64,000 nucleotides of DNA from Ecdyonurus torrentis (Eukaryota > Arthropoda > Insecta > Ephemeroptera > Heptageniidae), in NCBI GenBank assembly GCA_949318235.1, contig OX439136.1, positions 15,347,890 to 15,411,889 of the forward strand, written 5' to 3'. The notes below the pieces were generated by a model. It was not told where the DNA came from, searched no databases, and saw only the letters and a program-made list of their open reading frames with translations. Position numbers and translations under genes: made by a program. Every line of letters starts with the position of its first letter. Positions within the stretch are counted from its first letter, which is position 1. Shown one piece after another: positions 35,047 to 55,050 of this stretch.

Positions 35047-35440
35047 TACTTAAAAAATTGCACAAATAATTTCTCGTAAATAAACCAATAGCTATCAAGT
35101 ATACACGGTAAATGTCAATTTAATAAATAATATTATATGACATAATTATTCCACTTCCACAGCGATTTATATGTTGTTGGTCGTTTAAAGCGTTACTGTG
35201 TTGTGTATTTTTGCAGCCGAGCTTTATACTTCTTTACTGGTGAAAAGTAGCTTTACTGTGCAGCATAATGTAGTTTAGCAAACATATTCTGCAATCGCAT
35301 TTTTCCCGTGTATTGTAACTATATTGTATAATTATATTAGTGCATGTTTATTTTCAAATGTCAAACACTAACATTTAGAGTGCTAACGATAAATTGTAAT
35401 CAACATTTGAACTAATTTTTGTCACTGTTTTTATATATTG
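33609..35440. other. AT-rich sequence with long A/T runs, no gene seen
   Basis: Contains poly-A at 33973-34016 (44 bp), an A run near 34360-34380 and poly-T at about 35010-35045. No exon-like sequence recognised. Confidence 0.55.
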
Positions 35441-35745
35441 TTTATATGTGCATGACGTCATACACATGACGCTTCGACGCCATACTGGAGCAATGAATAA
35501 CATTGATCAGCATAGGACAAACGTGGTTTTTGACTATTTTCTTTGAAAAATTTGTTGATATTTTGTTGTGTGTTATTCTATTATTATTATTATTTTTCTC
35601 GCATACGGTACTTAAAAAATTATTTCAATCTGTTAACAGCCAGCATTACCCTTAAAATTGTGATATTTTTAAATTGGCAAAATGTGTTATAATTCCATAC
35701 CGGCCCATGTTATGTTAAATAATGACACTATATATGAATGCATCT
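35441..35745 (+). mobile_element. Family 3 MITE
   Basis: Contains TGACGTCA, cgacgccatactggag, cagcataggacaaac, tattttctttg and cggcccatgtta in the same order as 6312-6620. Terminal repeats are more diverged, so edges are approximate. Confidence 0.7.
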
Positions 35746-37970
35746 CTGAAAATCCATTACCATGTAGTATTGATTATTTGCATTATTTATATTATCTACA
35801 TCTTAAAAAAGCATAATATTTGCTTCTGATTGCAGAATTATGACACGATTACATTGAAATACGTACTATAGAAAAATCTAGAAGTATTACAAATTGTTAT
35901 TACATTATATAGAGGTCGATACATTTCTTTTTCTTTCAGTGTTAGAAGAGTAATTAATGTTATCTGTCATTGTACTAAGCAATTATCTCGTGTTGTATGC
36001 GTGCTACAAGAAAGTTGAATTATTATTATTATCATTACTGTAGCGTGCGATATAGGAATGTTTATAAGATGAATTAAACAATATTTTGCAAGACGTACTG
36101 CTTTCATTTCATTAAAAGCTTTTATTAAACATTTTTTTTTTAATGACATTTTTAAAAAGAAGTGTACATTTTTTTTTTTCGTCTTATAATTACACGAATA
36201 AATGAGTTCAAAAACCTGCGAAATTTTTAAAAATAATCAATGATTTTATAATTTTATGTAATTATGTCAATTTCATGACTTATATTAAATTTTTTTCACT
36301 GCCGCAAACTTTAGTGATATTTTTTTCTTTTCGTAAAAAAAGCATTAAGTGAATAATTTGATCTCTAATATTGTTAAAGTTAACAAATTCTAAAATGCAA
36401 GTCTCACTCAGTATTAAAGTTTCTTTAATAAAAAATTTAAAGGCCAACGAACGAAAATATTATATAAAATTACAATGATTACAAAATGATCGCAGTGAAA
36501 TTAATAACAATAATAATAAATGGCTTTTATTTAAAGGCCGTAAATTTAATGACTCGGATGAAAAATTATGAATCTGTTCAAGTTCTTTGATTTCACAGAA
36601 AAGATGACGTTTGATTTTAAATATTTGTTATTTAGCAATTTTCTTCTTCCTTCTTAAGCTCAGTGTCAACACAAAAATTTCAATTTTGAAAGGTTAAAAG
36701 ATGTTTTTTTTGCTAAAATGTGACGCATAGAAAGCTTGCTCTTTTTGTCATTTTCTTTTTCAACCTCTTTAACATTTTTGTGCGTGCTTATACATTTCAG
36801 ATGTTTAAGCAATATGGTAATTTTTAAGAAAAAATACTCTTTTTTTCTTTTTTTAAACTCAGTAGAACGTAAATGTATTTTTAATATCTTCATTCATTGA
36901 TAAAATTATATTTTACGAGCTCTCTTTTCTCGGAATGGTACTAAGCAGTTGAGAGTTATTGCTATAGATGGCAGGAGCGTGTAGATAGCTCCTGAAATAC
37001 AGGCAACTGTGTTGTACAGCAGTGATGAAAAAGTTGCATAACATTGCAGGCGCTAAAAATATTCGCTGTAATATATTTTTTATACAAATATTAATTATGT
37101 TTTTACTTGACTGGGTTCTGAAAAAACCTATCCAAGCTGAAATAAATAAATTATAATTTGCTGGAATTCATATTCTGAATAATCTGTCTTTTAAGTTGAT
37201 TGTGTAAGCGTTAGTGAACTTTTTTTTTTTTTAATTTTTATTAGTTTTTGTTACGTTTTTTTAAGAAATAAATGTTATGAAACTTATAAAAGCTAAGAAA
37301 AAATATGTACATTACTATTCGTAGTAAGTGAACCAACTCAAATTGCTACAGGGATTAAATGAACGATAGATAAACTTTAAGGAGGAAAATAAAGTACTGC
37401 GGTGTTTTGACTTTATATTTATTATTATTATTATTATTTTTTGCACAACGATACTTTAATTATAATATCTTTTAAGTTTTGGGTTATCAGTATCACCATG
37501 ACAAATTTACAATTAAAAATTTTTGATATTTAATTCCCATAAAGTGGGTCATGATTAGGCCCTAAATTTTTTTTATCATTGGTATTATATAATATAATAG
37601 TATACTATTGACTTCCAAAATTCTTTTATTCATTTTTCTTATCTTTCAAACAATGCAATAACTCAACTTAGGTTATTGTCTTTTTTTACAAAAACAATTA
37701 CAAATGATTGCCATTAAAAAAATACACAATATTTTTATTTAGAAAAACACAAACTTCAAACGATGTATATAATAAAAAGTAGGGATGAGTTAACTTTTGA
37801 ATTTGAGAGATATAAGCCTTGTTGTAATTACAACTCTTGAATATAAGTGTAACATAAAACAATTGAAGTAAGTATGGAGCAACAATAATCTCTTTATTCT
37901 CTCTTGAGACTATATAGACGTTTAAAATGATTTAAAATTCTGTTACAAACACGAGAATGTATATACGTAT

Positions 37971-37971
<1 letters not shown>
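35746..37971. other. AT-rich sequence, no gene seen
   Basis: The lysine-rich minus-strand open frame at 36666-36893 reflects A/T richness. A small patch around 36930-37030 is more balanced in composition but shows no coding signal I can defend. Confidence 0.45.

Positions 37972-38057
<86 letters not shown>
37972..38057. repeat. (CT)n microsatellite
   Basis: About 43 CT units, with a TTT interruption near 38045. Confidence 0.95.
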
Positions 38058-38242
38058 GTTTTCGCATTAAAAATTCACATAGAAAACTTTAAAAAGAGGA
38101 GACATGTTTACTGTACTGTACTGTAAAAAAAAAAAAAGAAAAAAAAAGCAAATTTAAAGTTAAAAAAGCTCCTTTTTTTATTATTTTTTTTTTCTTTGCG
38201 TCATGCGCTTTATAAACCGTAATAAGAGAAATAAGTCTCTGG

Positions 38243-38281
38243 ACCGCAGTATGAAAGTCTTGGCTTCGAATCTCTACTGCG
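38243..38281. repeat. Inverted repeat with a B-box-like sequence
   Basis: CCGCAGT pairs with ACTGCGG 25 bp later, and ggcttcgaatctc between them resembles the tRNA B box (GGTTCGANTCC). No full cloverleaf could be built, so it may be a tRNA-derived SINE scrap or chance. Confidence 0.3.
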
Positions 38282-39792
38282 GATAATGCAGCATTGACGT
38301 CACACCATATTGATATTCTTGCTCTAAACTAATTCAACGTTATATACGAGATGACAATTTATATTTTATACCAGCATCTTGCTTTGTCTTGATGTGATTA
38401 TAATTTACATAATGAGTCTAAAACTATATAGTAGATTATTTTACTAATTTTTTTTTACGTTAGTTACATCTCTGTATTTTTTTTACATTTTCTTTGATGT
38501 GTTTGCAGAGCTAAATTTGCCTTTTTTAAAAATTTATCTCTGCTAAAGATTGTACTATTCTTCATTATCTATGCTTACTTTTATTAATTATTAATATATA
38601 AATATGCAGCAAAAAAACGATGGCTTTGCATTTAAAAAATATATAAAATGACTTTGCAAATTAAAAGTAGCTTGCTTATATTCAGATTAATTAAAAATTA
38701 ATTATCATTCAAGGAAGAAGGGAAGCATTTTTTTTTATTCATTTTATGTATTTATTTTTGAAAATGTAAGAGATTGTTTTCTTACATTTTTTTTCCTCCT
38801 TCAGGGATCAAACTAACTTTCTTCAAGATTTTAATGTGATTTTGTAAAGAAATATTTTGCACATCCTATCGATTCATAATAGAGCTACTAGGTTTTTATC
38901 GCTCAGCAACGAAACTTTAAAACTTGTTAGTTTAAATATTTCTAGTGCTCTAAAAAAAAAAAAAAAAAAAAAAAAAAACTGAAAAGTAAATAAAAATATT
39001 TTAAAAGTGAGCTCTTTTCAAAAAAGTTGTTTTATTATTATTATATCTTAGAACTTAATTAGAAACTATACGTAGATTACAAATTTCATCTACAAACTAA
39101 GTTTTTATGAATTAGTGATAATCATTCTATGCCAGTATTTTTATGCATTTTTTTTTAAATAATACAATTTTTTAACCTTTTTAACTTTCTTATGTTTTAG
39201 GTAAGCCCTCATATACATCAAATTAATTGAATTTTAATTGGAGGCCACCTGCATTGTAAGTAAATATTGAAATCCATCTTACTTTATATATATACAGAAG
39301 TGGGTTGGAATAGATAGATAAAAGTACTTATATAAATTATATTTATTATATAGGTTATAATTATTACGTATATATAAGATATTTGATATTTATATTTCTT
39401 TGTGGTCATTAATCAATTTTGTTTAAAAATTTTGCACGATATGAAAGGGGCGTGGATACGTTTATTTGAACACACCCTTAAAAAAATTGTAAAGCATAAA
39501 GCAAAGTAGTTTTTTTTTAAATCTCTTTGTTGAAATCAACTGTTTTAATCAACGAATTAGAATATATTTTTAAGTGTTTTGTGTTGCCAAAACTAAGCTA
39601 TATTTCATTGTGTAATGGACCTTCTGTAAAACTTCTCACAAAGATAAGAAAATTGCGAATAGTAGCATTTATAATTGTACCTTAAATGTTTGGTTTTGAT
39701 GTTTATAACATTGGAATTTGTTAAATTATACGTTGAAAGCTTCCACGGAAGAAATAAAATTTTACAAATTATGTTGCACAACTGCTACACCA
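38282..39792. other. AT-rich sequence, no gene seen
   Basis: Includes an A run near 38953-38978. No supported feature. Confidence 0.5.
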
Positions 39793-39987
39793 TTAACAAA
39801 AAAAGAATATTACAACCGGATGCAACCCTTTTCTCGGATTCTAATTAAGTTATAGGGCTAAAATTTAACACTTATTAAGTTCAATATTACATTGATCACC
39901 TGTATAATTGTGATGTTTATCTTTGGAAAATTGCTCCAGAAAAAGGGGTGCATCCGGTTGTAAAAATCTCTGTTCTTATTTTTGCCA
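39793..39987 (+). mobile_element. Family 5 MITE
   Basis: About 195 bp with inverted ends: left ATTACAACCGGATGCAACCC, right reversed TTTACAACCGGATGCACCCC, continuing CTTTT on both sides. The reversed interior (tacaggtgatcaatgtaat, aacttaataagtgttaaatt) aligns with 42971-43140. Non-coding; target duplication not obvious. Confidence 0.75.
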
Positions 39988-40991
39988 GGGTATAGATATG
40001 TTCTTAATGCTTCGACAGCATAATAAATGCTTTGTTGTAGGGCTTTTATTTCATAGCTATTTTGTGCAATAGAGGGACTTTTACATCGCAGTTATATATC
40101 TTTTAAAGAAGCAACTTTAATGTAGTTGAGTCAACATTAGTCTTCAGTCTCTTCTTTTCGTGTGGGGATAAAAACTGCTCATTTCCCATTGTTAAAAATT
40201 CCCATTACAGTTTGTACCATGGGAAATTTTGAAGAGTACCTTTTTTTTCCAGGGGTTATAAAATGACCCATTGACAGTTTTGTGCATAGGCAATTTGAAA
40301 TAGTTAAATGAATATAGCTGTTACTGTTACCTTGAAAGTTTAGCTCATTAATAATCCATGTATATATCATTTTAAAAAAAGGAGAAGAAAAAAGAAAAAA
40401 AAATCAAACATGCAACTATTTTCGTACAGCATTTTACTTTAAATAAGGGAGAAAAAGTTTTATTGATCCTGATTTCTCACGTTAAAAAAAAAATTATAAA
40501 AACGTAAAAATCCCAGATGATTCAATTCATTGCTATTTCATCTCAATCATGAAAAAAAGGCGTGATGAAAAACAATTATATTAAACCACTTCTAGGCATT
40601 GGTTTTATTTACTAAAGTTCCTTAATAAAAGTATACAATTGCTTTTATTTATTATCACTGGTTTTGTAATATTTATTTTATTTATTTTTTAGAAATAAAC
40701 GTTAGTCATATTTTTCAATCATATTATATAGAGCTTACGAAAACCACACGCACATTTATATATATTTTTTTACTATGGTTTCAAATGTAATGGTTATGTG
40801 TATACATATTGATACGATTTTATTGATTGGGTTACTTTTATCTTTTTTTTTAACTAATTTAATTTCTGTTTTTTTAATGTTAACCATATGACATCATATC
40901 ATTTAAATTTTTTACACAGGAGGGGGATAATTTTTTTTGTGTGTGTGTGTGTGTGTTATGATGGACGCAAAAAGTAAATGTGTGGTAAGAC

Positions 40992-41022
<31 letters not shown>

Positions 41023-42970
41023 TTATATACAATTATAAATTATAATTATGGTTGTCTGTTGTGTGGTGGTATAAAAATATATGCCAGTTCTCATATAAAT
41101 CATTCGAAAAAATGTCACCTCTAAAAAAAAAAAACATTTTTGTTAAATATGAAGACATTATGTTTTAAATTAATTTTCCTAGACATAATAAAAATTGACA
41201 TTACAGCATCTTCTGCCGTTAGCATGAATAAAACCTTTTTCTATATTAATGAATAATATTATAAAATACAAACAACGTTCAGAAATCGTTTAATTTTATA
41301 CTCTCTTGCGCATATGAAATAATTTCCATCATTTTCATTACACACTTTTATTAACTTGGTCTTTTAACCCTTAAAGTAATATATCATATTTTATTATTGA
41401 GTTCGTAATTTAAATATAAATTTAACTCGGATTTGACCTTATAACCTCATCCTTATATAGTTACATATTAGTTTTAAATTTATTCATAGGATTTCCTGAT
41501 TTAAAATTCCATTCAAATTACTATTTCTTATTTTCCATGATTTAGATTATGATATTAACTCAATCGATATTTTTATAGTAAAGCTAACTTTTATGTGTTA
41601 GCAAGTAGTTGACTTATATTTTCATCGTGTCATGGAAAAATAATTAGAAGTTCTTAGAAACTTTAGCATATAAAATTTCAAAAGTTTTTTTGTGATAAAA
41701 AGTTTTATTTGTCCCATAAAAATATATAAAGTTAAGGGATAGCAATAATATATTAAAATAATAAAAATAGCATCCACATAATCAAAATCGTTTTTTCGGT
41801 CAAAATATAATTCTCTTGATATTTATGCTATAAACTGTTGGTATCTTAAAATTTTCAAGTTTTGTAAAGATCAAAACAACTTCTGCGTAGAAAGTTTTTG
41901 CTTTAAGTCCACATTTTAATGAAATTGCCAATGGAGCTTACTGCATGGTATAGAGCGTAATCACAAGCAATGCGAGAAAAAGGTTCTAGGTCCCCTAAAT
42001 TTGTTATCACCAATAACGTCTATTGAAGAGTATTTTTATAACTTGAAATAAAATTTGGCACCAACAAAAATAATAACACCTTCAATACATTAACATCATC
42101 ACGTAAATCGATACATATTTATATAAAATTGCATTGATTGATCAGTAAAGGTGCTTCACCTGTATATATGTCTACAATAAAAACGACCTGAAAGTAGATT
42201 GATGAACTCAAGATACAAAAGCTTGTGCCATCAATGTTTTTATCTTCTCTCAACATAGACGTGCCCTCAAGCTTTTCCCGTATTTTTTTTATATATTATT
42301 TATATTTTTTATATTTATCTTATAAACTATAATACTCTTAGAAGTTTGCATGAAGAAAAAAATTATAATATTCTCACAATATAATAGCAGTATTTGTAGC
42401 TCTTTGGCCCTTTTTTTCTTCTTCTTCTTCTTCTTCTCATTTCATAAGAATTTTCAAGAGTTTGAACTGACCCATTGTCTGGTAGAGGAGAGATGAAAAA
42501 AAAATGTTTTAATTATATGTTACTGGTTTTGTTTTAATTTTCTAAGAAACAAATTACACTATATTGACGAGAGTGTTTATATAATAATATTGGATTGGCC
42601 TATTTGCATTATTAACTTCGTGTGCATAAAAATTTACTGGTTTTTAAATTGCATACAATTATATTTATTGCACTCTACACTTCAACTTCAACGAGGAAAA
42701 TAAATGCAACTTCTTTTCGTTAAATAAAATGTTTTTCTTAAATTTCGTTAAAATCAATATTTTTTTAAACGTAAAATTTCATTGGCATGTAACATAAAGT
42801 AGACAAAGATGAAGTTTCAAACACTTAACTTTTTTATATCAAATTTTGTTTTCCGTGGACATGAGTCATGATATAATTAATATATTCACTTTATTTGATT
42901 TCTCTTCAAATAAACTCTAAAATTCAAATTCTGTTTCTATTTATAGAAAAAGAATTTGAATTTAAAACTC
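39988..42970. other. AT-rich sequence, no gene seen
   Basis: Contains a poly-A near 40991-41017 and a (CTT)n run at about 42418-42437. Short open frames have no recognisable domain. Confidence 0.5.
40920..40960. repeat. Short (GT)n tract
   Basis: About nine GT units at 40940-40956 after a T run. Confidence 0.8.
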
Positions 42971-43140
42971 ACAGATTTTTTTACAACCGCATGCATATAC
43001 CCCTTTCTTTCAAATAATTTACCCCAAATAAACTTAAATGTTTTACAGGTGATCAATGTAATAGTGAAGTTAATACGTGCTAAATTTTATTGCTTAAACT
43101 TGATTGGATTTCTGGAAAAAGAGGTGCTTTCGGTTTAAAT
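42971..43140 (-). mobile_element. Family 5 MITE, inverted and degraded copy
   Basis: Starts ttttttacaaccgcatgc, continues through tacaggtgatcaatgtaat and gtgctaaattttattg, and ends near agaggtgctttcggttt. This is the reverse of 39793-39987 with several changes. The open frame at 42956-43138 coincides with this element and is not a gene. Confidence 0.65.
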
Positions 43141-43441
43141 AGCCACTCGTCTTGATTTGGCAATGGTTAACGTAGCAGTCCCTAATCATTTCAAGTTTAT
43201 TCTAACTTGTAAGTCTGATTTGACATTAAAAAAAAAAAAAAAAAAAATGGCATGAAATATTTTTTACTGCAATTTTTCTGTCGTCATAGCTTTATGGCAT
43301 TATTGTTCTAAAGGCTTTAATCTATTCTAAAGAATCAAATACAAAAAAGAAATCCATCAAACTTATTGTTCTTATTATAAAAGGGAGACTATATTATTAT
43401 TGTATTCATTTTATTATTGTTATATAATATATAATTACTAA

Positions 43442-48958
<5,517 letters not shown>

Positions 48959-49016
<58 letters not shown>
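48959..49016. repeat. (TC)n microsatellite
   Basis: About 29 units. Confidence 0.95.
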
Positions 49017-49018
<2 letters not shown>

Positions 49019-50830
49019 GCGTCGAGAAACTAACTAGAAAAAGAAAAAAATGAAACTTAAATATTTCTTACGTTCTGTAATATCTTATAATTTCTACACA
49101 ATGTAAATAATAACTGTAGTTCTTTAAATTAAATTCTTAATATATTAATTAATAAAGTTATCATTTTTTTTTCTCCTGTCAGTAATTTTTAATAATTATG
49201 ACCGCAATAATAACTTCTTGTCACTTTTTTTTTGTTTTGTATTGCAAATTAAAGTTGAGTTCAAAATTTGCATTATAAAAAAAATTGGACACACACTAAG
49301 AAGTAAATTTGATTTTTCTGTAGGCAAAGGAAGGGTTTTACAACAAAAGGATATTATCATGCACTTTGTTTTTTATTGCATGTAAAATGTTTGCCTGAAG
49401 AAGTGAAGTTGAAATTAAAAAGAGATAATCTCTCGATGGACCACCAATAGGTTTCAAAATGTACCGACTTCCTGACCTATATAATATTATAAATAATACC
49501 CCTCTCTATCGCGGTACAAGGAAAAATAAAATAAGTAGATCTCTCTAGTAGACTATAATTTATATTATAAAAAATGTTAATTGATTGTTGGAAAACATCG
49601 TAGTTTATGTGCATGCAGTAAAAATATATTGTACATAGTAAAAAAAATATTGCTTGGTAAAGGTTTTCAGTTTTTTTAGCACTTTCTGTTTGCAGGGGAT
49701 ATTGCAACATTTTTTTTATTTTTTATTTTTATAAGCTTTGAAAACATACAAGCATTTTAAAATTAACAATTACAGAATTCGCAATGTCATTGAAAAATGA
49801 ATTTGATTCCTATGTTTAAAGTAATAAAAAGAAAATTTTCCATGAATGAAAAGCAATTTATGTTTAAAATAAAGAAATAATATAAAATGTAGAACCAGTG
49901 CGATGGAAAATTTTACTTCATTGCAGTATGAAAAATTAACGCAATCTTCATCCATATATGTTTTTAACACTGAGTGTATTTCCATGAGAGTAAAATTTTA
50001 TACCTACGTATTTATACAATTTTGTATGCGCATAAATCTCTATACTATGTGTATATTCACTTAAAAAAAATATTTTTTTAAATATTAAAAAAAAAGAAGA
50101 AGATATATAATTTTTTCTTCGAAGAGTGTTCAGTGATCACATAATAATATTTTATTATGGTGGAATAAATAATATAAATATGTTTAGTTATTAAGTAGTC
50201 TTTTTGTATAGATTTGTTTTGCTAGTATTTTTAAATTAAATATTTTGTTCCTAGACATTTTTTTTTTTACTATTTTGAATTGAGCTCAATGACTCATACT
50301 AATAGTAAAATGAATGAAGAAGATTTATATAAATATATACTAGATAATAATTGCAGATATAATTAATATGGCCCACATTTTACTTGGATAATCTTTACAA
50401 TATAGTTATATGCAGGGGCAGAGAAAGCCTGTGCAGTTAAAGAAAAAAATTAACCTTAACAGGTGATCTTTACAATAAAACAGTATACAAAATTCTAGTT
50501 TAATAAAATACAGGTGTATATTAAGTCTTATTTGAAAACGCTAATCTCACGATTTCACTATTTCTTGTTTTGAATTTTTTTTTCTGTAAATTTAAAAATG
50601 TAAACATTGAAATTTAAAAATTATGTTTTTTTTTTTTTTTTTTTTCTTCTCACTTTATTTTGAATTTGGAAGAGAAATTTAAATGTATTGTGGTTGCTAT
50701 ACGGTGCATTGTTATTGTAATGTTGAGGGAAAAAAAGTCACAATTATATATCATGTGCGATATTTTCTTTATCTTTTAATATATAAAAATAGCAACTTTT
50801 CAAACATGAAAAATTGTTGTTCATTGAAAT
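49017..50830. other. AT-rich sequence, no gene seen
   Basis: Minus-strand open frames at 49477-49710 and 49770-49985 are hydrophobic and AT-driven with no domain. Confidence 0.45.
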
Positions 50831-51930
<1,100 letters not shown>

Positions 51931-52264
51931 TTAAAGGCATAGACAACATGAAAACATTTGCAGTTACATCACAAAACAATTGATGGCACTGACATAAATA
52001 ACATTAATTGGTCTCAACTGTATCGCCGTAGCAGTGATCAGAAAATTTCGATTTATGCAACCCGCACAACATTTTCATACTTTAGTTTTCTGACGTTATT
52101 ATAAACAGAAATATTCACGCAAATTGCATACTTTACATATTTTGTCACACTCTCTCGTGGGGCCACATTAACATTCTGGTAAAAATTGTCTTCAGTTTTG
52201 TGGATCCCATTTTGTGTTTAATGATTAAAAAGAACATGTTGTTTCATGTTTTCTATGCCTTTAA
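51931..52264 (-). mobile_element. Family 4 MITE, inverted, diverged copy
   Basis: 334 bp between TTAA at 51931 and TTAA at 52261. Ends TTAAAGGCATAGACAACATG and, reversed from the right, TTTAAAGGCATAGAAAAC. The reversed interior contains gtggggccacattaacat, gcaacccgcacaacattttc and taacattaattggtctcaac, matching the other copies. The central TGACGTCA has decayed here. Confidence 0.8.
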
Positions 52265-52374
52265 ATATTAAAAGAATGGAGGTTATCGGTTTAAAAAAAT
52301 CTTAAAAAATTACTATGACTTAAAAAACGTAAAAGTATGTCTAGTATATAGTATTTCTCATTTGAATTTCTCCG

Positions 52375-52500
52375 GAATCGGTGGATTAGTTTTCTCAAAA
52401 CTCGCAAAAAAAAGCGTTTTTCCCCATAAACGTTTTGTTAAATTAGGGGGCCCTAAGCTTTCCCCGCGTCATCCCGCGCGCTAAACCGATAAGCTCCATT
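52375..52500. other. GC-richer patch of unknown origin
   Basis: Locally balanced composition (gggggccctaagctttcccc, cgcgtcatcccgcgcgc) next to a fold-back element. It has no link by eye to the GC-rich units and no coding frame. Confidence 0.35.
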
Positions 52501-52507
52501 AACCCTC

Positions 52508-52615
52508 GTAAGCTGCGACGCTAACTAACTAGTTAAACCGTAGTTAAGTTGTTATTTTGATTGTTGCAACAATTAAAAAAAGATAACTAAGGTTTAACTA
52601 GAGGTTGCAGCTTAC
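52508..52615. mobile_element. Fold-back element
   Basis: GTAAGCTGCGACGCTAACTA (left) pairs with the right end, reversed GTAAGCTGCAACCTCTAGTT, and TAGTTAAACC occurs in both arms. About 108 bp, non-coding, single copy here. Confidence 0.55.
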
Positions 52616-54032
52616 AGCCCTAACTGTGATATATATTAAAGCAGTTTAGTCACCTAAATGCCTCATTAGGAATCCTAAAACCCTATAGGATTTTTAACTG
52701 AAGTTAGGAATTCTAGGAACTTTCGGTGACATAAGTGGTATACGCACCTTAGGCAATTTTTTTCTTTTTTTTTCTTTTTAACCCTTTAAATGCAAATTTA
52801 TGTAGATTTTTGAATACATGATTTTGCCATAATGTAATTTTTTTAAATACTTATTTTGTTCTAACAACAACAAGAAATCATAGTAAATATTTTAAAATTG
52901 AGATTGTAAATGAGACAATAATATAGCTTAATACGAATATTAAAGTGGTCTATTTGATAAAAGTGTAAGTTTGAAGTGTTATTTAAACTTGTTATAAAAA
53001 TATATATTTGCCCTTACAAGGAATCATAAAATTACCTTAATCATGAGTTCACATAGAGTTAACGAAAAAAAAAAAAAAAAAAAAAAAAGTAAAGACTTCG
53101 AAAATAAGTATTATATACAATTGTATATGATTATACTGAAAATATATTACTATATATAAAATGACCTTCAATAAATTTTACACTTTAATTTTGAAGTATT
53201 ATATTCGTGTACTTAGATAGTTGTGGAATGCAAGGATATAAAATATATATAATCACCAAAGCGTTGAAAATATTATACACAAGTAAAAGAGTTCCTTGAA
53301 AATATACGTTGTTGTATTATATTTTTTTATCTGCAATAGAAGTTTGTGCATTACGTGATTTTAACATTTTACATGACTATGACGAGATTATGGGGGTGAA
53401 GGATGTTTTATAAATAATATAATATACTGACTGACTGACTGAAACAAAAGATGTATTGAAGGATATAGAGAGATTGAAATTTAGTAATTCTTTTTTTAAC
53501 TTTCTATAATACCAGTATAACATAAAAGAACCCAAGAAAATATTTTTTTGTAAACGTATAAATTAATGTAGGGTTTATGTGTTTATTTTTCTCTCCGTTT
53601 TTTTTTTTTAATCTGATTTAAAAAAATAATTAAATTTTTTCCATGACTATACTGTATTATACACTCGAGCAAGATAAAATTGTTAACATTTAAATTCCAT
53701 ACATATTTCTCTCTTAAGAATAACATTGAAAATTTGGCGCTGATATTTGAATGGTAAAAATTTCAATTCTAGACGAGTGTACTTTTGTATTTTTTTGATC
53801 ATTCAAATTTGCAATTTTTCAATCACTATTTTGCACTATTTTCCGTAAATTTAAAAAATACTTTGCAAATGACGGTTTGAAATAAAACACATGATGCGAA
53901 GTGTTATTTTTATTTGCCACCACCCCCTTAAACCTTTTTCTTGACATAAAAATAATTAATAAAATAATTTTAAAAACATGCGTTTTACTTCGAAACTAGT
54001 ATATTTTTTCACACTTTTTATTTATTAGAATA

Positions 54033-54073
<41 letters not shown>

Positions 54074-54940
54074 AAACAGAGCTATAATAAATCTTGTCAA
54101 AACTTTTTAATTCTAACTTTTACAAAGTTTTAAACATCAATTAAGCACGCACTACACCTTAAAAAAAAATAAAAAAAATTGTAAAATCTAGAATATTAAA
54201 ATGCTTTATATAGTTATGTGCTTTTGGAAGTTATTTTACAAGATTTTTTCGTGAATTGAATGTATAATTTCTTGTTAATCTCATAATAAAATTTCTTAAT
54301 GTACGTTTTATACAAATTTATTATTATTCTTTTGTATCTTTACTTATGTATAATAATAAATTACTTTACAAAACTATGACTTCATTCTCTCTTTTTTTTA
54401 TATACAAAAAAATCTTTATAAATAATGGTAAACTGTCTTGTACACTTGACGTACTTTTTTTTGTACGGTAAAATTATTTTATTATATGGAACTTTGACAT
54501 CGTTGTTACAGTAATTTCAACTTTATATACGTATCTTCATTTTCTCTCTCTCTCTTCTCTTTACTTTTTCGATTGCTCTTTCAGTTGGTATATTTTATTA
54601 AAACATTTTCTTTTATAGAATATAAATCAGTTTTTGTCTGGGTTTTCTTATAGGATGGCCCTGTAAGCAGTTTTATAACTTTTGCTTTTGCAATAGATTT
54701 TTTTTTTTTTTTTTTTTTTTTTTGGTTATTCCAATTTACTGAATGTATTGAACAAGTAATACAGTAGTGTCTAAATTTTTTATACATGTGGATTCAGCTT
54801 AACTTAGGAACACATTGTCACATTTCGTTATTTTTTTTTTCCAACAGTAGAAATGTATTTAGTTTTTTGTCAACAATAAACATTTTTTGTTTTCATTTTA
54901 GTTTTAGTTTTAGTTTTTTATTTTTTTTATTAAAAGAATA
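52616..54940. other. AT-rich sequence, no gene seen
   Basis: Contains A/T runs near 53065-53088, 54031-54069 and 54699-54723. CTGACTGACTGACTG near 53428 is a short tetranucleotide repeat. Confidence 0.5.
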
Positions 54941-55050
54941 GTGTTGTTCGTAAACTCTGTTTTCTTGCACCAAAAAAATGCGCATTCCATTTGAATAACC
55001 AAAGGCGATCGTCATTTTTGGTGCAGAGAACAGGGTTTACGAACAGCATT
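54941..55050. mobile_element. Fold-back MITE (110 bp)
   Basis: Left arm GTGTTGTTCGTAAACTCTGT and right arm, reversed, AATGCTGTTCGTAAACCCTG, both continuing with TTCT and TGCACCAAAAA. Arms of about 35 bp with a loop of about 40 bp. No second copy in the window. Confidence 0.7.

Noticed and set aside
42956..43138. 60-codon frame on the plus strand
   Set aside because: Lies almost exactly on a degraded family 5 MITE.
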